Assembly: GCA_963730395.1 (NCBI GenBank)
Contig: CAVSSK010000007.1
Coordinates: 62,001 to 126,000 of the forward strand
DNA length: 64,000 nt
Source of the DNA: Bog-473 sp963730395
GTDB taxonomy: Bacteria > Actinomycetota > Acidimicrobiia > Acidimicrobiales > RAAP-2
Direction: 5' to 3'
Part shown: in pieces, positions 7,587 to 15,621 of the stretch
How positions within the stretch are numbered: the first letter of the stretch is position 1
Layout: the number at the start of each line of letters is the position of its first letter
Made by a program: the position numbers and the translations under genes
The notes under the pieces: generated by a model
The model's database searches: none
Told to the model about the DNA's origin: nothing
The model's input: the letters and a program-made list of their open reading frames with translations, nothing else

Positions 7587-9170
7587 ATGACGCTGACCTC
7601 AGATCGCCATGCCCCCACAACCGAACGAGCCGAGCAGTCTGACAGGCCGGCGCCGTACGTGGCACCCGGTCGCTCGGGCAGCCTGGTCGACGTCAAGTCA
7701 CGCTATGAGAACTTCATCGGCGGCACCTGGGTGCCACCGGCCAAGGGCGGCTACATGGCCAACGTCAGCCCGGTGAACGGGAAGCCCTTCTGTGAGGTTG
7801 CACGGTCGACCGCCGAGGACGTGGAGCTCGCGCTCGACGCGGCGCACGCGGCCAAGGACGCCTGGGGGGAGGCGTCGCTGACCGAACGGGCCGCAGTGCT
7901 GAACCGGATCGCCGACGCCATCGATGCGAACCGCGAGATGCTGGCGGTCGCCGAGTCATGGGAGAACGGCAAGCCGGTGCGCGAGACGCTGGCGGCGGAC
8001 ATCCCGCTGGCGGCCGACCATTTCCGGTACTTCGCGAGCGAGACCCGCTCTCTCGAGGGCCGCACCACCGAGATCGACAAGGACACTGTCGCGTATCACT
8101 TCCACGAGCCACTCGGGGTGGTGGGTCAGATCATCCCGTTCAACTTCCCCATCCTCATGGCGGCGTGGAAGATCGCGCCCGCCCTGGCCGCCGGGAACTG
8201 CACGGTTGTCAAGCCGGCGAGCCCGACGCCGTGGTCGATCCTGAAGCTGGCCGAGGTCATCGGCGACCTGGTCCCGCCCGGCGTGCTCAACATCGTGACG
8301 GGTCCAGGCGGAGAGATCGGCAAGGCGCTGGCCAGCAGTCCCCGGATCGCCAAGATCGGCTTCACCGGCGAGACGACGACCGGACGGCTCATCATGCAGT
8401 ACGCCGCGCAGAACCTCATCCCGTCGACGGTGGAGCTCGGCGGCAAGTCGCCCAACATCTTCTTCGCTGACGTCATGGACGAGGACGACGAGTTCCTGGA
8501 CAAGGCGATCGAGGGCCTGGTCCTCTATGCCTTCAACAAGGGAGAGGTGTGCACCTGCCCCTCGCGCGCTCTCATCCAGGAGTCGATCTACGACCGCTTC
8601 ATGGAGCGCTGCCTGGAGCGGATCGGAAGGATCCGCCAGGGCGACCCCCTTGACCCAGCGACCATGGTCGGTGCGCAGAACTCTGCACAGCAGATGGAGA
8701 AGATCACCTCTTACGTGGACATCGGGCTGCAGGAGGGGGCGCAGTGCCTCATCGGAGGTGCGCCTGCCCCCGTCTCCGGGGACCTGGAGGACGGCTACTA
8801 CTTCCAGCCGACCGTGCTGAAGGGCGACAACAAGATGCGGGTCTTCCAGGAGGAGATCTTCGGCCCCGTCCTGGCGGTCACGACGTTCACCGACGAGTCC
8901 GATGCGGTGGCAATCGCCAACGACACGTTGTACGGGCTCGGCGCGGGCGTCTGGACGCGCAACGGCAACCTCGCCTACCGGATGGGTCGGGCTATCAAGG
9001 CGGGGCGGGTGTGGACGAACTGCTACCACCTGTACCCGGCCGGCGCTGCTTTCGGTGGGTACAAGATCTCGGGTGTAGGGCGTGAGAACCACGCGATGAT
9101 GCTCGAGCACTATTCCCAGACGAAGAACCTTCTGGTCAGCTACAGCACGAAGCCGCTCGGATTCTTCTAG
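7587..9170 (+). CDS. NAD-dependent aldehyde dehydrogenase (ExaC/acetaldehyde type)
   Basis: A 527-residue aldehyde dehydrogenase. Seen in sequence: the cofactor-loop motif GFTGETTTGR, the general base in ELGGKSPN, and the nucleophile in NKGEVCTCP (Cys about residue 322). The GEVCTCP form and length are typical of the acetaldehyde/chloroacetaldehyde dehydrogenase group. AAGGAG at 7574-7579 places the start at ATG 7587; the open frame extends far upstream but is antisense to the alcohol dehydrogenase. Ten bases downstream is a DUF779 gene, a well-known partner of this ALDH type. Likely role: detoxifying or using aldehydes made by the divergent alcohol dehydrogenase. Confidence 0.92.
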   Translation: MTLTSDRHAPTTERAEQSDRPAPYVAPGRSGSLVDVKSRYENFIGGTWVPPAKGGYMANVSPVNGKPFCEVARSTAEDVELALDAAHAAKDAWGEASLTERAAVLNRIADAIDANREMLAVAESWENGKPVRETLAADIPLAADHFRYFASETRSLEGRTTEIDKDTVAYHFHEPLGVVGQIIPFNFPILMAAWKIAPALAAGNCTVVKPASPTPWSILKLAEVIGDLVPPGVLNIVTGPGGEIGKALASSPRIAKIGFTGETTTGRLIMQYAAQNLIPSTVELGGKSPNIFFADVMDEDDEFLDKAIEGLVLYAFNKGEVCTCPSRALIQESIYDRFMERCLERIGRIRQGDPLDPATMVGAQNSAQQMEKITSYVDIGLQEGAQCLIGGAPAPVSGDLEDGYYFQPTVLKGDNKMRVFQEEIFGPVLAVTTFTDESDAVAIANDTLYGLGAGVWTRNGNLAYRMGRAIKAGRVWTNCYHLYPAGAAFGGYKISGVGRENHAMMLEHYSQTKNLLVSYSTKPLGFF

Positions 9171-9179
9171 CCGACCACA

Positions 9180-9530
9180 ATGGGTGCGACGCAGACACCG
9201 GCCGTGGTCGCCACGCCCGAGGCGCTCGAGGCGGTGGCCCGGTTGGTGGCCGAGCGCGGACCGGTGCTCTTCTTCCAGTCGGGTGGCTGTTGCGACGGGA
9301 GCCTCCCGCTCTGCTTCGACGAGGGCGAGCTGTTGATCAGCGATCGCGATGTGCTGCTCGGGACCGTCGGCGGGTGCCCGTTTTACATCGACGCCCGGCA
9401 ATACGAGGTATGGAAGCACACGCAACTCATCCTGGACGTTGCCGAAGGGGAGCCCGAGGGGTTCTCGCTCCCGGCATACGACGATCGCCACTTCGTCATT
9501 CGTTCCCGACTCCTGGGCGACCTGAGCTGA
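9180..9530 (+). CDS. DUF779 protein
   Basis: A 116-residue protein with the DUF779 core FFQSGGCCDGSLPLC and GGCPFYIDARQYEVWKHT. The family has conserved cysteines and is found next to alcohol and aldehyde dehydrogenases in actinobacteria; its biochemical role is not established. It starts ten bases after the aldehyde dehydrogenase stop and is surely in the same transcript. Confidence 0.85.
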   Translation: MGATQTPAVVATPEALEAVARLVAERGPVLFFQSGGCCDGSLPLCFDEGELLISDRDVLLGTVGGCPFYIDARQYEVWKHTQLILDVAEGEPEGFSLPAYDDRHFVIRSRLLGDLS

Positions 9531-9575
9531 GAGCAGCGCCCCGCCCCTAGCATGGACGCGAACGAGGAGAGACGA

Positions 9576-10208
9576 ATGCCCGCCCTGTCATCGAGCGCCG
9601 CCACCGACGTCAACGACGACCCGGCGGGCTACCCACACGACCTCGAGTGCGACGTCGCCGGAGACGAAGGGCTCCGGTATCACGTCAGGCCGATACGCCC
9701 GGACGACGCGGCGCGCCTCGTGGCCTTCCATCGGCAGTTGTCGCCCCACTCGGTGTACATGCGCTTCTTCACCTTCCACCCGACGCTTACGGACGCGGAG
9801 GTGACCCGCTTCACGACAGTGGACTACGTCGACCGACTGGCTCTCGTGGCCACGGTCGGCGACCGCCTCATCGCCGTGGGTCGCTTCGACCGCGCACCCG
9901 GGGCGAACGAGGCGGAGGTCGCCTTCGTGGTGGCGGACGAGTACCAGCACCACGGGATCGGGTCGCTCCTCCTCGACGAGCTTGCCCGCGCCGCCTGGCA
10001 ACGCGGCGTGGAGGTCTTCAGGGCCGACACACTGGCCGAGAACAGCGCCATGTTGGACGTGTTCCGCCACGCCGGGTTCCCGGTGACATCCGGCATCGAA
10101 TACGGAACGGTGACGCTGCGCTTCCCGATCGCGCCGACCGACGACTACCGGGCCGCGCTGGCGGCTCGCGACGCGACTCGGAAGTTCCCGCCGGAGGGAA
10201 CGACATGA
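9576..10208 (+). CDS. GNAT-family acetyltransferase
   Basis: A 210-residue protein with an N-terminal ~40-residue tail and a GNAT fold: LRYHVRPIRPDDAARLVAFHRQLS, then VAFVVADEYQHHGIGSLLLDELARAA (motif A, QxxGxG/A written QHHGIG) and AENSAMLDVFRHAGF. The sequence resembles the acetyltransferase domain of Pat/PatZ protein lysine acetylases. The GAGGAGAG site before ATG 9576 decides the start over ATG 9552. Its stop overlaps the start of a deacetylase gene (ATGA), so acetylating and deacetylating enzymes are co-translated. Confidence 0.82.
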   Translation: MPALSSSAATDVNDDPAGYPHDLECDVAGDEGLRYHVRPIRPDDAARLVAFHRQLSPHSVYMRFFTFHPTLTDAEVTRFTTVDYVDRLALVATVGDRLIAVGRFDRAPGANEAEVAFVVADEYQHHGIGSLLLDELARAAWQRGVEVFRADTLAENSAMLDVFRHAGFPVTSGIEYGTVTLRFPIAPTDDYRAALAARDATRKFPPEGTT

Positions 10209-11245
10209 CGACGCTGGTCGTGGCGGGGCCGTCCGGCATCGCCGAGCACGATGGCGGCTCCTACCACCCCGAGCAGCCGGCGCGCCTCTTCGCGGTCATG
10301 GAGGGCGTACGGGCCCTGGGCCTCGAGGACGCGGTCGTCTACCCCGCCGTGAGCGAGGCGTCGGTGGCGGCGCTGTCCCGCGTGCACTCACCCGCCTATC
10401 TGGCCGAACTCGAGGCCTTCTGCGCCCGTGGCGGCGGTGACATCGACCCCGACACCTACGCCCGGCCGGACTCGTGGGACGCAGCCCGGCGTGCCGCCGG
10501 CGCCGGCCTGGCGGCGCTGGCCGAGCTCGAGCAGAGAGGGGAGGGTGTCGCCTTCGTGGCGGCCCGTCCGCCCGGTCATCACGCGACAACAGACCGGGCC
10601 ATGGGGTTCTGCCTGGTGAACAACGTCGCCGTGGCGGCGGCGTCCCGCACCGCACACGGTGAGCGGGTCCTCGTCGTCGATTGGGACGTGCACCACGGAA
10701 ACGGCACCCAGGCCATCTTCTGGGACGACCCCGACGTGCTCTACGTCTCGACCCACCAGCACCCCCTGTTCCCCGGCACGGGCAGGCCGGACGAGGTCGG
10801 CGGGCCCGGCGCGCCCGGCCTCACCGTCAACCTGCCCCTGCCGCGCGGGGCGACCGGTGACGTCGTGCGCACCGCGATCGACGAGGTGGCCCGCCAGACC
10901 ATTGAGGAGTTCGCTCCTGACTGGGTACTGGTCTCGTGCGGGTTCGACGCCCACCGGGCCGACCCGCTGGGCGAGCTCGAGCTCTCGAGCGGGGACTTCG
11001 CGGAGCTCGCCCGCGTGGTCGCCGAATTCGCCCCTCGGCCCGGCCGCCTGGCCCTCTTCCTGGAGGGTGGGTACAACCCGCGGTCGCTCGCGTCCTCGGT
11101 CGAGGCCACGCTCGGTGCGCTCCTCGGCGTGGGGGAGCGGCCGCCGGCAGCGACCTCCGGCGGCCCCGGCCTGGCACAACTCGAGGCCGACCGGTCCAAG
11201 CGGCTGCGTGCCATCGACCGGGTCCACATGGAGGTCGGGCCGTGA
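10205..11245 (+). CDS. class II-type histone deacetylase / acetoin-utilisation family protein
   Basis: A 346-residue zinc amidohydrolase of the HDAC/AcuC/acetylpolyamine aminohydrolase family. Active-site elements are all present: RPPGHHA (His pair), DWDVHHGNG (Asp/His ligands), STHQHPLFPGTG, and CGFDAHRADPLG (Asp ligand). Such enzymes remove acetyl groups from lysines or polyamines. ATG 10205 overlaps the GNAT stop, and the stop overlaps the USP GTG start (GTGA at 11242), so three genes form one tightly coupled operon. Reversible lysine acetylation is the likely shared theme. Confidence 0.88.
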   Translation: MTTLVVAGPSGIAEHDGGSYHPEQPARLFAVMEGVRALGLEDAVVYPAVSEASVAALSRVHSPAYLAELEAFCARGGGDIDPDTYARPDSWDAARRAAGAGLAALAELEQRGEGVAFVAARPPGHHATTDRAMGFCLVNNVAVAAASRTAHGERVLVVDWDVHHGNGTQAIFWDDPDVLYVSTHQHPLFPGTGRPDEVGGPGAPGLTVNLPLPRGATGDVVRTAIDEVARQTIEEFAPDWVLVSCGFDAHRADPLGELELSSGDFAELARVVAEFAPRPGRLALFLEGGYNPRSLASSVEATLGALLGVGERPPAATSGGPGLAQLEADRSKRLRAIDRVHMEVGP

Positions 11246-11655
11246 CGGTCGTGGTGGTGGGCTACGACGGTTCCGCCGACGCCCAGTCCGCCGTCACCTG
11301 GGCGGCCAAGGCCGCCCTCGCCCTGGGGGCCCGCCTGCGCGTGGTGCACGCCGTCGGACTGCTCGAGCACGCCGGCATGGGCGGCCGGGGCCACGTCGAC
11401 GGCGACGTGGCGCTCAAGATCGCGGCGGACGCCGGCCTCGGTCCCGGTGAGGTCGAGTGGCGAGTCGTGGACGGCGACCCGTGCGGCGCGCTGTTGCGGA
11501 TGGCCGAGCCTCCCGAGACGGCGATCCTCCTCGTCGTCGGCTCGCGGGGAGCAGGTGCTCATGCCGGGTCGCTGCTGGGGAGCACCAGCCTGGAGTTGGC
11601 CGAGCACTCCCCGGTGCCCGTCACGATCGTGCCGCACTCCTCCCGGGGCGGCTGA
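11242..11655 (+). CDS. universal stress protein (UspA family)
   Basis: A 137-residue single USP domain starting VVVGYDGSADAQSAVTWAA and ending with the ATP-binding pattern GSRGAGAHAGSLLGSTS (GxxG-x9-GS). Such proteins bind ATP and accumulate in stress or dormancy. GTG 11242 overlaps the deacetylase stop. It converges on a second USP gene with an 8-base gap. It is one of three USP genes next to the DevS/DevR-like pair. Confidence 0.88.
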   Translation: MTVVVVGYDGSADAQSAVTWAAKAALALGARLRVVHAVGLLEHAGMGGRGHVDGDVALKIAADAGLGPGEVEWRVVDGDPCGALLRMAEPPETAILLVVGSRGAGAHAGSLLGSTSLELAEHSPVPVTIVPHSSRGG

Positions 11656-11663
11656 CGCCCGGC

Positions 11664-12086
11664 TCAGCGGACCACGACCACCGAGCACGCGGCGTGCCGG
11701 CTGCAGTACTGGCTCACCGACCCCAGCAGAAGCCCCTCGAAGCCTCCGAGGCCCCGCGAGCCCACCACGAGCAGGTCTGCGCCCTTGGACGCCGCGACCA
11801 GGGCCGGCCCAGGTGGCTGCTCGGTGGTCTCCCCGGTGACGGTGAGCGCCGGCGCCACCTCGGCGACGTGGGCCACGGCGCGGTCAACCGTGTCCTGGGC
11901 CGCTTGGCGCACCTCGTGCACGGTCGTCGTGAAGGCATAGCCGAGCGCCATCGGGAACATCCAGGCCGTGACGAGATGCAGGGTGCCGCCGGTGCGCTGC
12001 GCCTCAGCCACGGCCCAGTCCAGGGCGCGCTGCGCCTGCACGGACCCATCGGTGCCCACCACGATGCGGCCCGGCGCGGCGGTCAT
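11664..12086 (-). CDS. universal stress protein (UspA family)
   Basis: A 140-residue USP domain: GRIVVGTDGSVQAQRALDWAVAEA at the N-terminus and GSRGLGGFEGLLLGSVS at the nucleotide-binding end, so ATP binding is expected. It lies three bases downstream of another USP gene on the same strand and downstream of the histidine kinase, suggesting one transcript (kinase-USP-USP) in the order 13727 to 11664. USPs are prominent members of DosR-type dormancy regulons. Confidence 0.88.
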   Translation of the reverse strand: MTAAPGRIVVGTDGSVQAQRALDWAVAEAQRTGGTLHLVTAWMFPMALGYAFTTTVHEVRQAAQDTVDRAVAHVAEVAPALTVTGETTEQPPGPALVAASKGADLLVVGSRGLGGFEGLLLGSVSQYCSRHAACSVVVVR

Positions 12087-12089
12087 GGC

Positions 12090-12536
12090 CTAGGTGGCGG
12101 CCCGGTGCACGAGAACCGGGCAGTGCCCGTTCGTGGCGCAGTACTCGCTGACCGAGCCGATGAGCATCCCGACGAACTCGCCGTGCCCGCGGCTTCCGAC
12201 CACGAGGAGGTCGGCGCCCTTCGATGCCTCGACGAGGATGGGTGCCGGGTGCCCGCTGACGAGCCGAGGATCGATGGTGAGGGCGGGGTGCTCGGTCCGC
12301 ACCCGCTCGACGGCGCTCTCGAGCGACTTGCGGACGTCCTCCTCGGGGTCGAAGTCGTTGGGGACGGGCACGGCCCAGCCGTAGCTCGAGGGCCATTCCC
12401 ACGTCATCACGATCTCGAGGATGCTCCCGGTCAGGTCCGCCTGACGGGCGGCCCAGGCCAGGGCGTCGAGCGAGGATGGTGACCCGTCGATGCCGACGAC
12501 GATCCTGCCCGTGTCGGCCGCCTGTGCGGCTGTCAT
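12090..12536 (-). CDS. universal stress protein (UspA family)
   Basis: A 148-residue USP domain with GRIVVGIDGSPSSLDALAWAARQA and the ATP-binding GSRGHGEFVGMLIGSVS. The middle region (EWPSSYGWAVPVPNDFDPEE) is longer than in the neighbour. It is 36 bases downstream of the histidine-kinase stop and 3 bases upstream of the next USP, so the three genes are probably co-transcribed. The two minus-strand USPs look like an old tandem duplication. Confidence 0.88.
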   Translation of the reverse strand: MTAAQAADTGRIVVGIDGSPSSLDALAWAARQADLTGSILEIVMTWEWPSSYGWAVPVPNDFDPEEDVRKSLESAVERVRTEHPALTIDPRLVSGHPAPILVEASKGADLLVVGSRGHGEFVGMLIGSVSEYCATNGHCPVLVHRAAT

Positions 12537-12572
12537 AGCGCTGTCTCCTTCTGCATACGGGGCTTCGGTCGC

Positions 12573-13727
12573 CTAGGTTTCGATCGGCACCTTCCACGTG
12601 AGCACCGTCCCGCCGCCCGGAGGGCTGTCGACGGAGAGGGTGCCGTGGAGCTTCTCGGCCCGCCGGCGCAGGTTCGGGAGTCCGAGACCGCCGCCGGCGG
12701 AGGCGGGCGCGTCGGTGAGGCCGATGCCGTCGTCGGTGATGGTCAGGATGCACGACGCCCCGTCCACTTCCATGCTCACCGAGGCCTGCGTCGCGTGCGC
12801 GTGCTTGCCGACGTTGGTGAGGGCCTCCCGGATGGTGGCGAGCACGTGCTCGAGGACGCGATCGTCGATCGACGCGTCCAGCGGGCCGGTGAACGTCAGT
12901 GCCACCTCGAAGCCGACGACCTCGTGGAGCTGGCGCACGAGGTTGCTGATGTCGTCACGGATTCCCCTGCTCTCGTCACCCATCCCGAGCTCGTAGATCG
13001 TGGAGCGCACTTGCGCAATGACCCGGTCGATCTCTGACACGGCGACGCCGAGCTGGTTCGCTGCTGGGTCGGGCAGGCGCGCTGCCATGCCCTGGAGGGT
13101 GAGACCGAGAGCGAAGAGCCGCTGGATGACCGTGTCGTGGAGGTCCCGTGCCACGCGGTCGCGGTCTTCGTAGACGGCCGAACGTCGCACCCGGTCATGG
13201 AGGCGGGCGTTCTCGATCGCGATGCCCGCCGCCAGCGAGAGTGCCCCCACCAACGCCTCGTCGTCGCGGGTGAACTCCGTCCACCCCACCTTCTCCGCCA
13301 GATAGAGGTTCCCGTACACCTCGTCACGTACCTTGATCGGCACGCCGAGAAACGACGTCATGGGCGGGTGGCCGGCAGGGAAGCCGAAACTGTCGGGATG
13401 GCGGCCGATCTCGTGAATGCGCAGCGGGCGGGGGTCGGCGATCAGCAGTCCGAGGACTCCGCGACCCGTCGGGCGCGGACCGATCTGATCTTCCTCCTCC
13501 TCGGAGAGCCCGACCGTGACGAACTCCGAAAGGGCACGCTTCTCTTCGTCGAGGACCCCGAGCGCCCCGTAGCGTGCCCCCGTCATGGAGCACGCCTCCT
13601 CGATGACGTGCCTGAGTACCTCGGGCAATTCGAGGTTCGCCTCGATCAGCAGCGTCGCTTCGAGCACCCTCCTGAGCTTGCTCGGATCCTCGATCCCACG
13701 GAACGGCACGAGCGCGAGCCTACCCAT
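12573..13727 (-). CDS. GAF-domain sensor histidine kinase (DevS/NarX-like)
   Basis: A 384-residue cytosolic kinase with no clear membrane segment. Order of domains: a short N-terminal segment; one GAF domain (~35-180, GARYGALGVLDEEK ... FLGVPIKVRDEVYGNLYL); HisKA_3 dimerisation with the phospho-acceptor in RDRVARDLHDTVIQRLFALG; HATPase_c with LTITDDGIGL and GGGLGLPNLRRRA. DevS-type kinases sense redox or gases through GAF haem; here only one GAF is present, so haem binding is uncertain. It is divergent from a NarL-type regulator 55 bases away and upstream of two USP genes. Start ATG 13727. Confidence 0.88.
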   Translation of the reverse strand: MGRLALVPFRGIEDPSKLRRVLEATLLIEANLELPEVLRHVIEEACSMTGARYGALGVLDEEKRALSEFVTVGLSEEEEDQIGPRPTGRGVLGLLIADPRPLRIHEIGRHPDSFGFPAGHPPMTSFLGVPIKVRDEVYGNLYLAEKVGWTEFTRDDEALVGALSLAAGIAIENARLHDRVRRSAVYEDRDRVARDLHDTVIQRLFALGLTLQGMAARLPDPAANQLGVAVSEIDRVIAQVRSTIYELGMGDESRGIRDDISNLVRQLHEVVGFEVALTFTGPLDASIDDRVLEHVLATIREALTNVGKHAHATQASVSMEVDGASCILTITDDGIGLTDAPASAGGGLGLPNLRRRAEKLHGTLSVDSPPGGGTVLTWKVPIET

Positions 13728-13782
13728 GCCCCGAAGAGCCCACTTTCCTGCGAGTAGGCAGGTCCGGACCCCAGATGAGAAG

Positions 13783-14463
13783 ATGCCACCCGTGAGCCTG
13801 GGTGTGTTCCTGCTCGACGACCACGAAGTGGTCCGCAGGGGCCTGCGCGCGCTGCTCGAGGCCAGCAATGACATCGAGGTCGTCGGCGAGGCCGGCACCG
13901 TGGCGGAGGCCCTGGCCCGCATCCCGCCCACCAAGCCCGACGTCGCCATTCTCGACGTGCGCCTGCCCGACGGAAGCGGGGTCGAGGTCTGCCGAGAGAT
14001 CCGGTCGACCGCCCCGGAGATCGCTTGCGTCATGCTGACGTCCTACGCGGACGACGAGGCGCTGGTCGCATCGATCATGGCCGGCGCGGCCGGCTACGTC
14101 CTCAAGCAGGTGGGCAGCCTCGACCTGCTCGACACCATCCGGCGCGCCGGAGCCGGGCAGTCGCTGCTCGACCCCGCGCTGACAGAAAGGGTCCTCGAGC
14201 GCCTGCGCGACGGGCCGAAGGTGGACCCCCGCATCGCCAGCCTCACCCCACAAGAGCGCCGGATCCTCGACCTGATCGCCGAGGGGTACACGAACCGCCA
14301 GATCGCCGAGACGATGTTCCTGGCCGAGAAGACGGTGAAGAACTACGTGTCGAACCTGCTGTCCAAGCTCGGCATGGAGCGCAGGACCCAGGCGGCCACC
14401 TTCGCGGCGCGCCTCGACGAGCGCTCCGCTCACGACGCACGCACCGACGCCTCCGGCACCTGA
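13783..14463 (+). CDS. NarL/DevR-family response regulator
   Basis: A 226-residue regulator. The receiver domain has the acidic pair LLDDHE, the phospho-acceptor Asp in VAILDVRLPDGSG, and the lysine in GYVLKQVG. The C-terminal LuxR helix-turn-helix is LTPQERRILDLIAEGYTNRQIAETMFLAEKTVKNYVSNLLSKLGMERRTQ, with a TVKNYVSN recognition helix as in DevR/DosR. It is most likely the partner of the divergent GAF kinase and the factor that reads the DevR-like boxes in this region. Start ATG 13783; GTG 13792 is an alternative. Confidence 0.88.
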   Translation: MPPVSLGVFLLDDHEVVRRGLRALLEASNDIEVVGEAGTVAEALARIPPTKPDVAILDVRLPDGSGVEVCREIRSTAPEIACVMLTSYADDEALVASIMAGAAGYVLKQVGSLDLLDTIRRAGAGQSLLDPALTERVLERLRDGPKVDPRIASLTPQERRILDLIAEGYTNRQIAETMFLAEKTVKNYVSNLLSKLGMERRTQAATFAARLDERSAHDARTDASGT

Positions 14464-14480
14464 GACGGCCATCACGCTGC

Positions 14481-14831
14481 TCAGGATCGCTCGGAAACGG
14501 AGCGCTGGATGTCGACCGCCACCTCCAGGTTGACTCCCAGGGCACCGAGCGCTCGTTCCAGGGCCTCCCGTTCGAGCCGGGGTTGCTCGAAGCGACTCGG
14601 ATCGCTGTCGATGCCGAGCACGCCGGCCAGCTCAAGCAGGGACACGTCGTAGGCGATCTGGAGCGCCAGGACAACGGGCACCATGTCGGAGTCGCCCTCC
14701 GGCGGGACACCTTCTGCCAGCGCACGACGGCACCGGAGCACCTCCTCGCGGGCATCGCTCTCACTGATGCCTTCGACCGGGGGCTGGCGCTGGGCGAAGG
14801 CGGCATCGAGAAGTTGGGTGTACATCGACAT
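14481..14831 (-). CDS. hypothetical protein, acidic, all-helical
   Basis: A 116-residue soluble protein with no recognised family. It is acidic and predicted mainly helical, opening MSMYTQLLDAAFAQRQPPVEG and including REEVLRCRRALAEG and LALQIAYDVSLLELAGVLGID. It lies 29 bases downstream of a 47-codon gene on the same strand; a DevR-like box lies 74 bases before that small gene. It converges on the response regulator with a 17-base gap. Context suggests a stress-induced accessory protein; function unknown. Confidence 0.6.
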   Translation of the reverse strand: MSMYTQLLDAAFAQRQPPVEGISESDAREEVLRCRRALAEGVPPEGDSDMVPVVLALQIAYDVSLLELAGVLGIDSDPSRFEQPRLEREALERALGALGVNLEVAVDIQRSVSERS

Positions 14832-14860
14832 GGTTGCTCCCGTGTGGCCTCGCCGAAGAG

Positions 14861-15004
14861 TCAGGCGCCCTGCGCGGCCTCGCCCGCCCGACGCAACGAC
14901 GGGTCGAACACGACCTCACGCAAAACAGGCGGCCGCAAATATGACGGAAGGGTCGCGGGATCGTGAACTGCCTCCTTGTGCCATTGGTGCCTCGTCTTCT
15001 TCAC
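14861..15004 (-). CDS. small basic protein (47 codons), unknown
   Basis: GTG 15004 to TGA 14861 encodes 47 residues: VKKTRHQWHKEAVHDPATLP at the start and an acidic, helical end (RRAGEAAQGA). A strong AAGGAGG ribosome site (minus strand, next to 15010-15016) precedes the GTG by a normal spacing. No family is recognised. It would be translated just ahead of the 116-residue gene, and a DevR-like box (15078-15092) lies 74 bases before its start. The good ribosome site and box are the main support. Confidence 0.5.
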   Translation of the reverse strand: MKKTRHQWHKEAVHDPATLPSYLRPPVLREVVFDPSLRRAGEAAQGA

Positions 15005-15077
15005 GGTTCCCTCCTTAGGATGGTCCTCGGTCGCCTCGGGATGCGAAAAGCATGCGCCGAAACACCCGGGGTCGGGC

Positions 15078-15092
15078 AGGGCCGGATGTCAC
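15078..15092 (-). promoter_or_regulatory. DevR/DosR-like box H
   Basis: On the minus strand the site reads GTGACATCCGGCCCT, matching the shared nnGGACnTTCGGCCCTA pattern except at a few positions. It lies 74 bases before the start of the minus-strand 47-codon gene and 50 bases from box B, which faces the other way. Two oppositely placed boxes in one divergent gap fit coordinated control of both sides. Confidence 0.45.
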
Positions 15093-15128
15093 AAGGAACG
15101 GGCCCGGCGCGTCGACTCGCACCCCCGT

Positions 15129-15144
15129 GTGACCTTCGGCCCTA
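15129..15144 (+). promoter_or_regulatory. DevR/DosR-like box B
   Basis: GTGACCTTCGGCCCTA, sharing twelve bases (ACCTTCGGCCCTA region) with box A. It sits in the 325-base gap 15005-15329, ahead of the STAS gene and the phosphotransferase/AAA-kinase gene. Apart from boxes H and B, I see nothing else of note in that gap. Confidence 0.5.
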
Positions 15145-15329
15145 CTCGTCCGTCGGGCGCCTCGCTGACAATTCATCTCGAGGCACGCCGGCCAGATGTC
15201 GGCTCGTATGGGAAACGGAGCCACCATTGATACTGCTGGACGAGACGCGGTCGCAGGCGGAGGACGGAACGGGCCACGACCCGATCCGATGACCTGCGAC
15301 TGGCCGTCGATCGGGCCTGGCGCGATGAC

Positions 15330-15575
15330 GTGGCGCTCGAGATGTGGATCGACGTGTCGTCCGAGCCCGTTGCCATACGGCTCGCTGGTGTCCTCGACGA
15401 GTCGACCGGTGCCAACCTCCTCGGTGTGGTCAGGGATTGTGTCGCCCAGGGGAGGTTGGAATTCGATCTCGACACCAGCGCCCTGCGCGTCGATCGTTCG
15501 GGTTGGCAGGTGATCGACCGCATGCGCCAGCAGATCGTCGGCTCCGGCGGGCACCTGCACGGCGCGTCCGCCTAG
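15330..15575 (+). CDS. STAS-like (anti-anti-sigma type) protein
   Basis: An 81-residue protein whose pattern fits a STAS domain: IRLAGVLDESTGANLL, then LEFDLDTSALRVDRSGWQVIDRM, with DRSG in the place of the usual D-S-G phosphorylation loop. STAS proteins bind anti-sigma kinases or act in stressosome-like relays. GTG 15330 or ATG 15342 can start it. It precedes the phosphotransferase/AAA-kinase gene by 46 bases, probably in one transcript from the box-B promoter. Confidence 0.55.
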   Translation: MALEMWIDVSSEPVAIRLAGVLDESTGANLLGVVRDCVAQGRLEFDLDTSALRVDRSGWQVIDRMRQQIVGSGGHLHGASA

Positions 15576-15621
15576 CTGGCAGACGAGCGGGTGCCCGACT
15601 CCGCCGTGCCACGGGCATCTT

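Noticed and set aside
9647..10204. Long in-frame extension upstream of the deacetylase ATG
   Set aside because: It lies inside the GNAT gene in another frame; HDAC homology starts at MTTLVVAGPSG and the ATGA overlap is typical.
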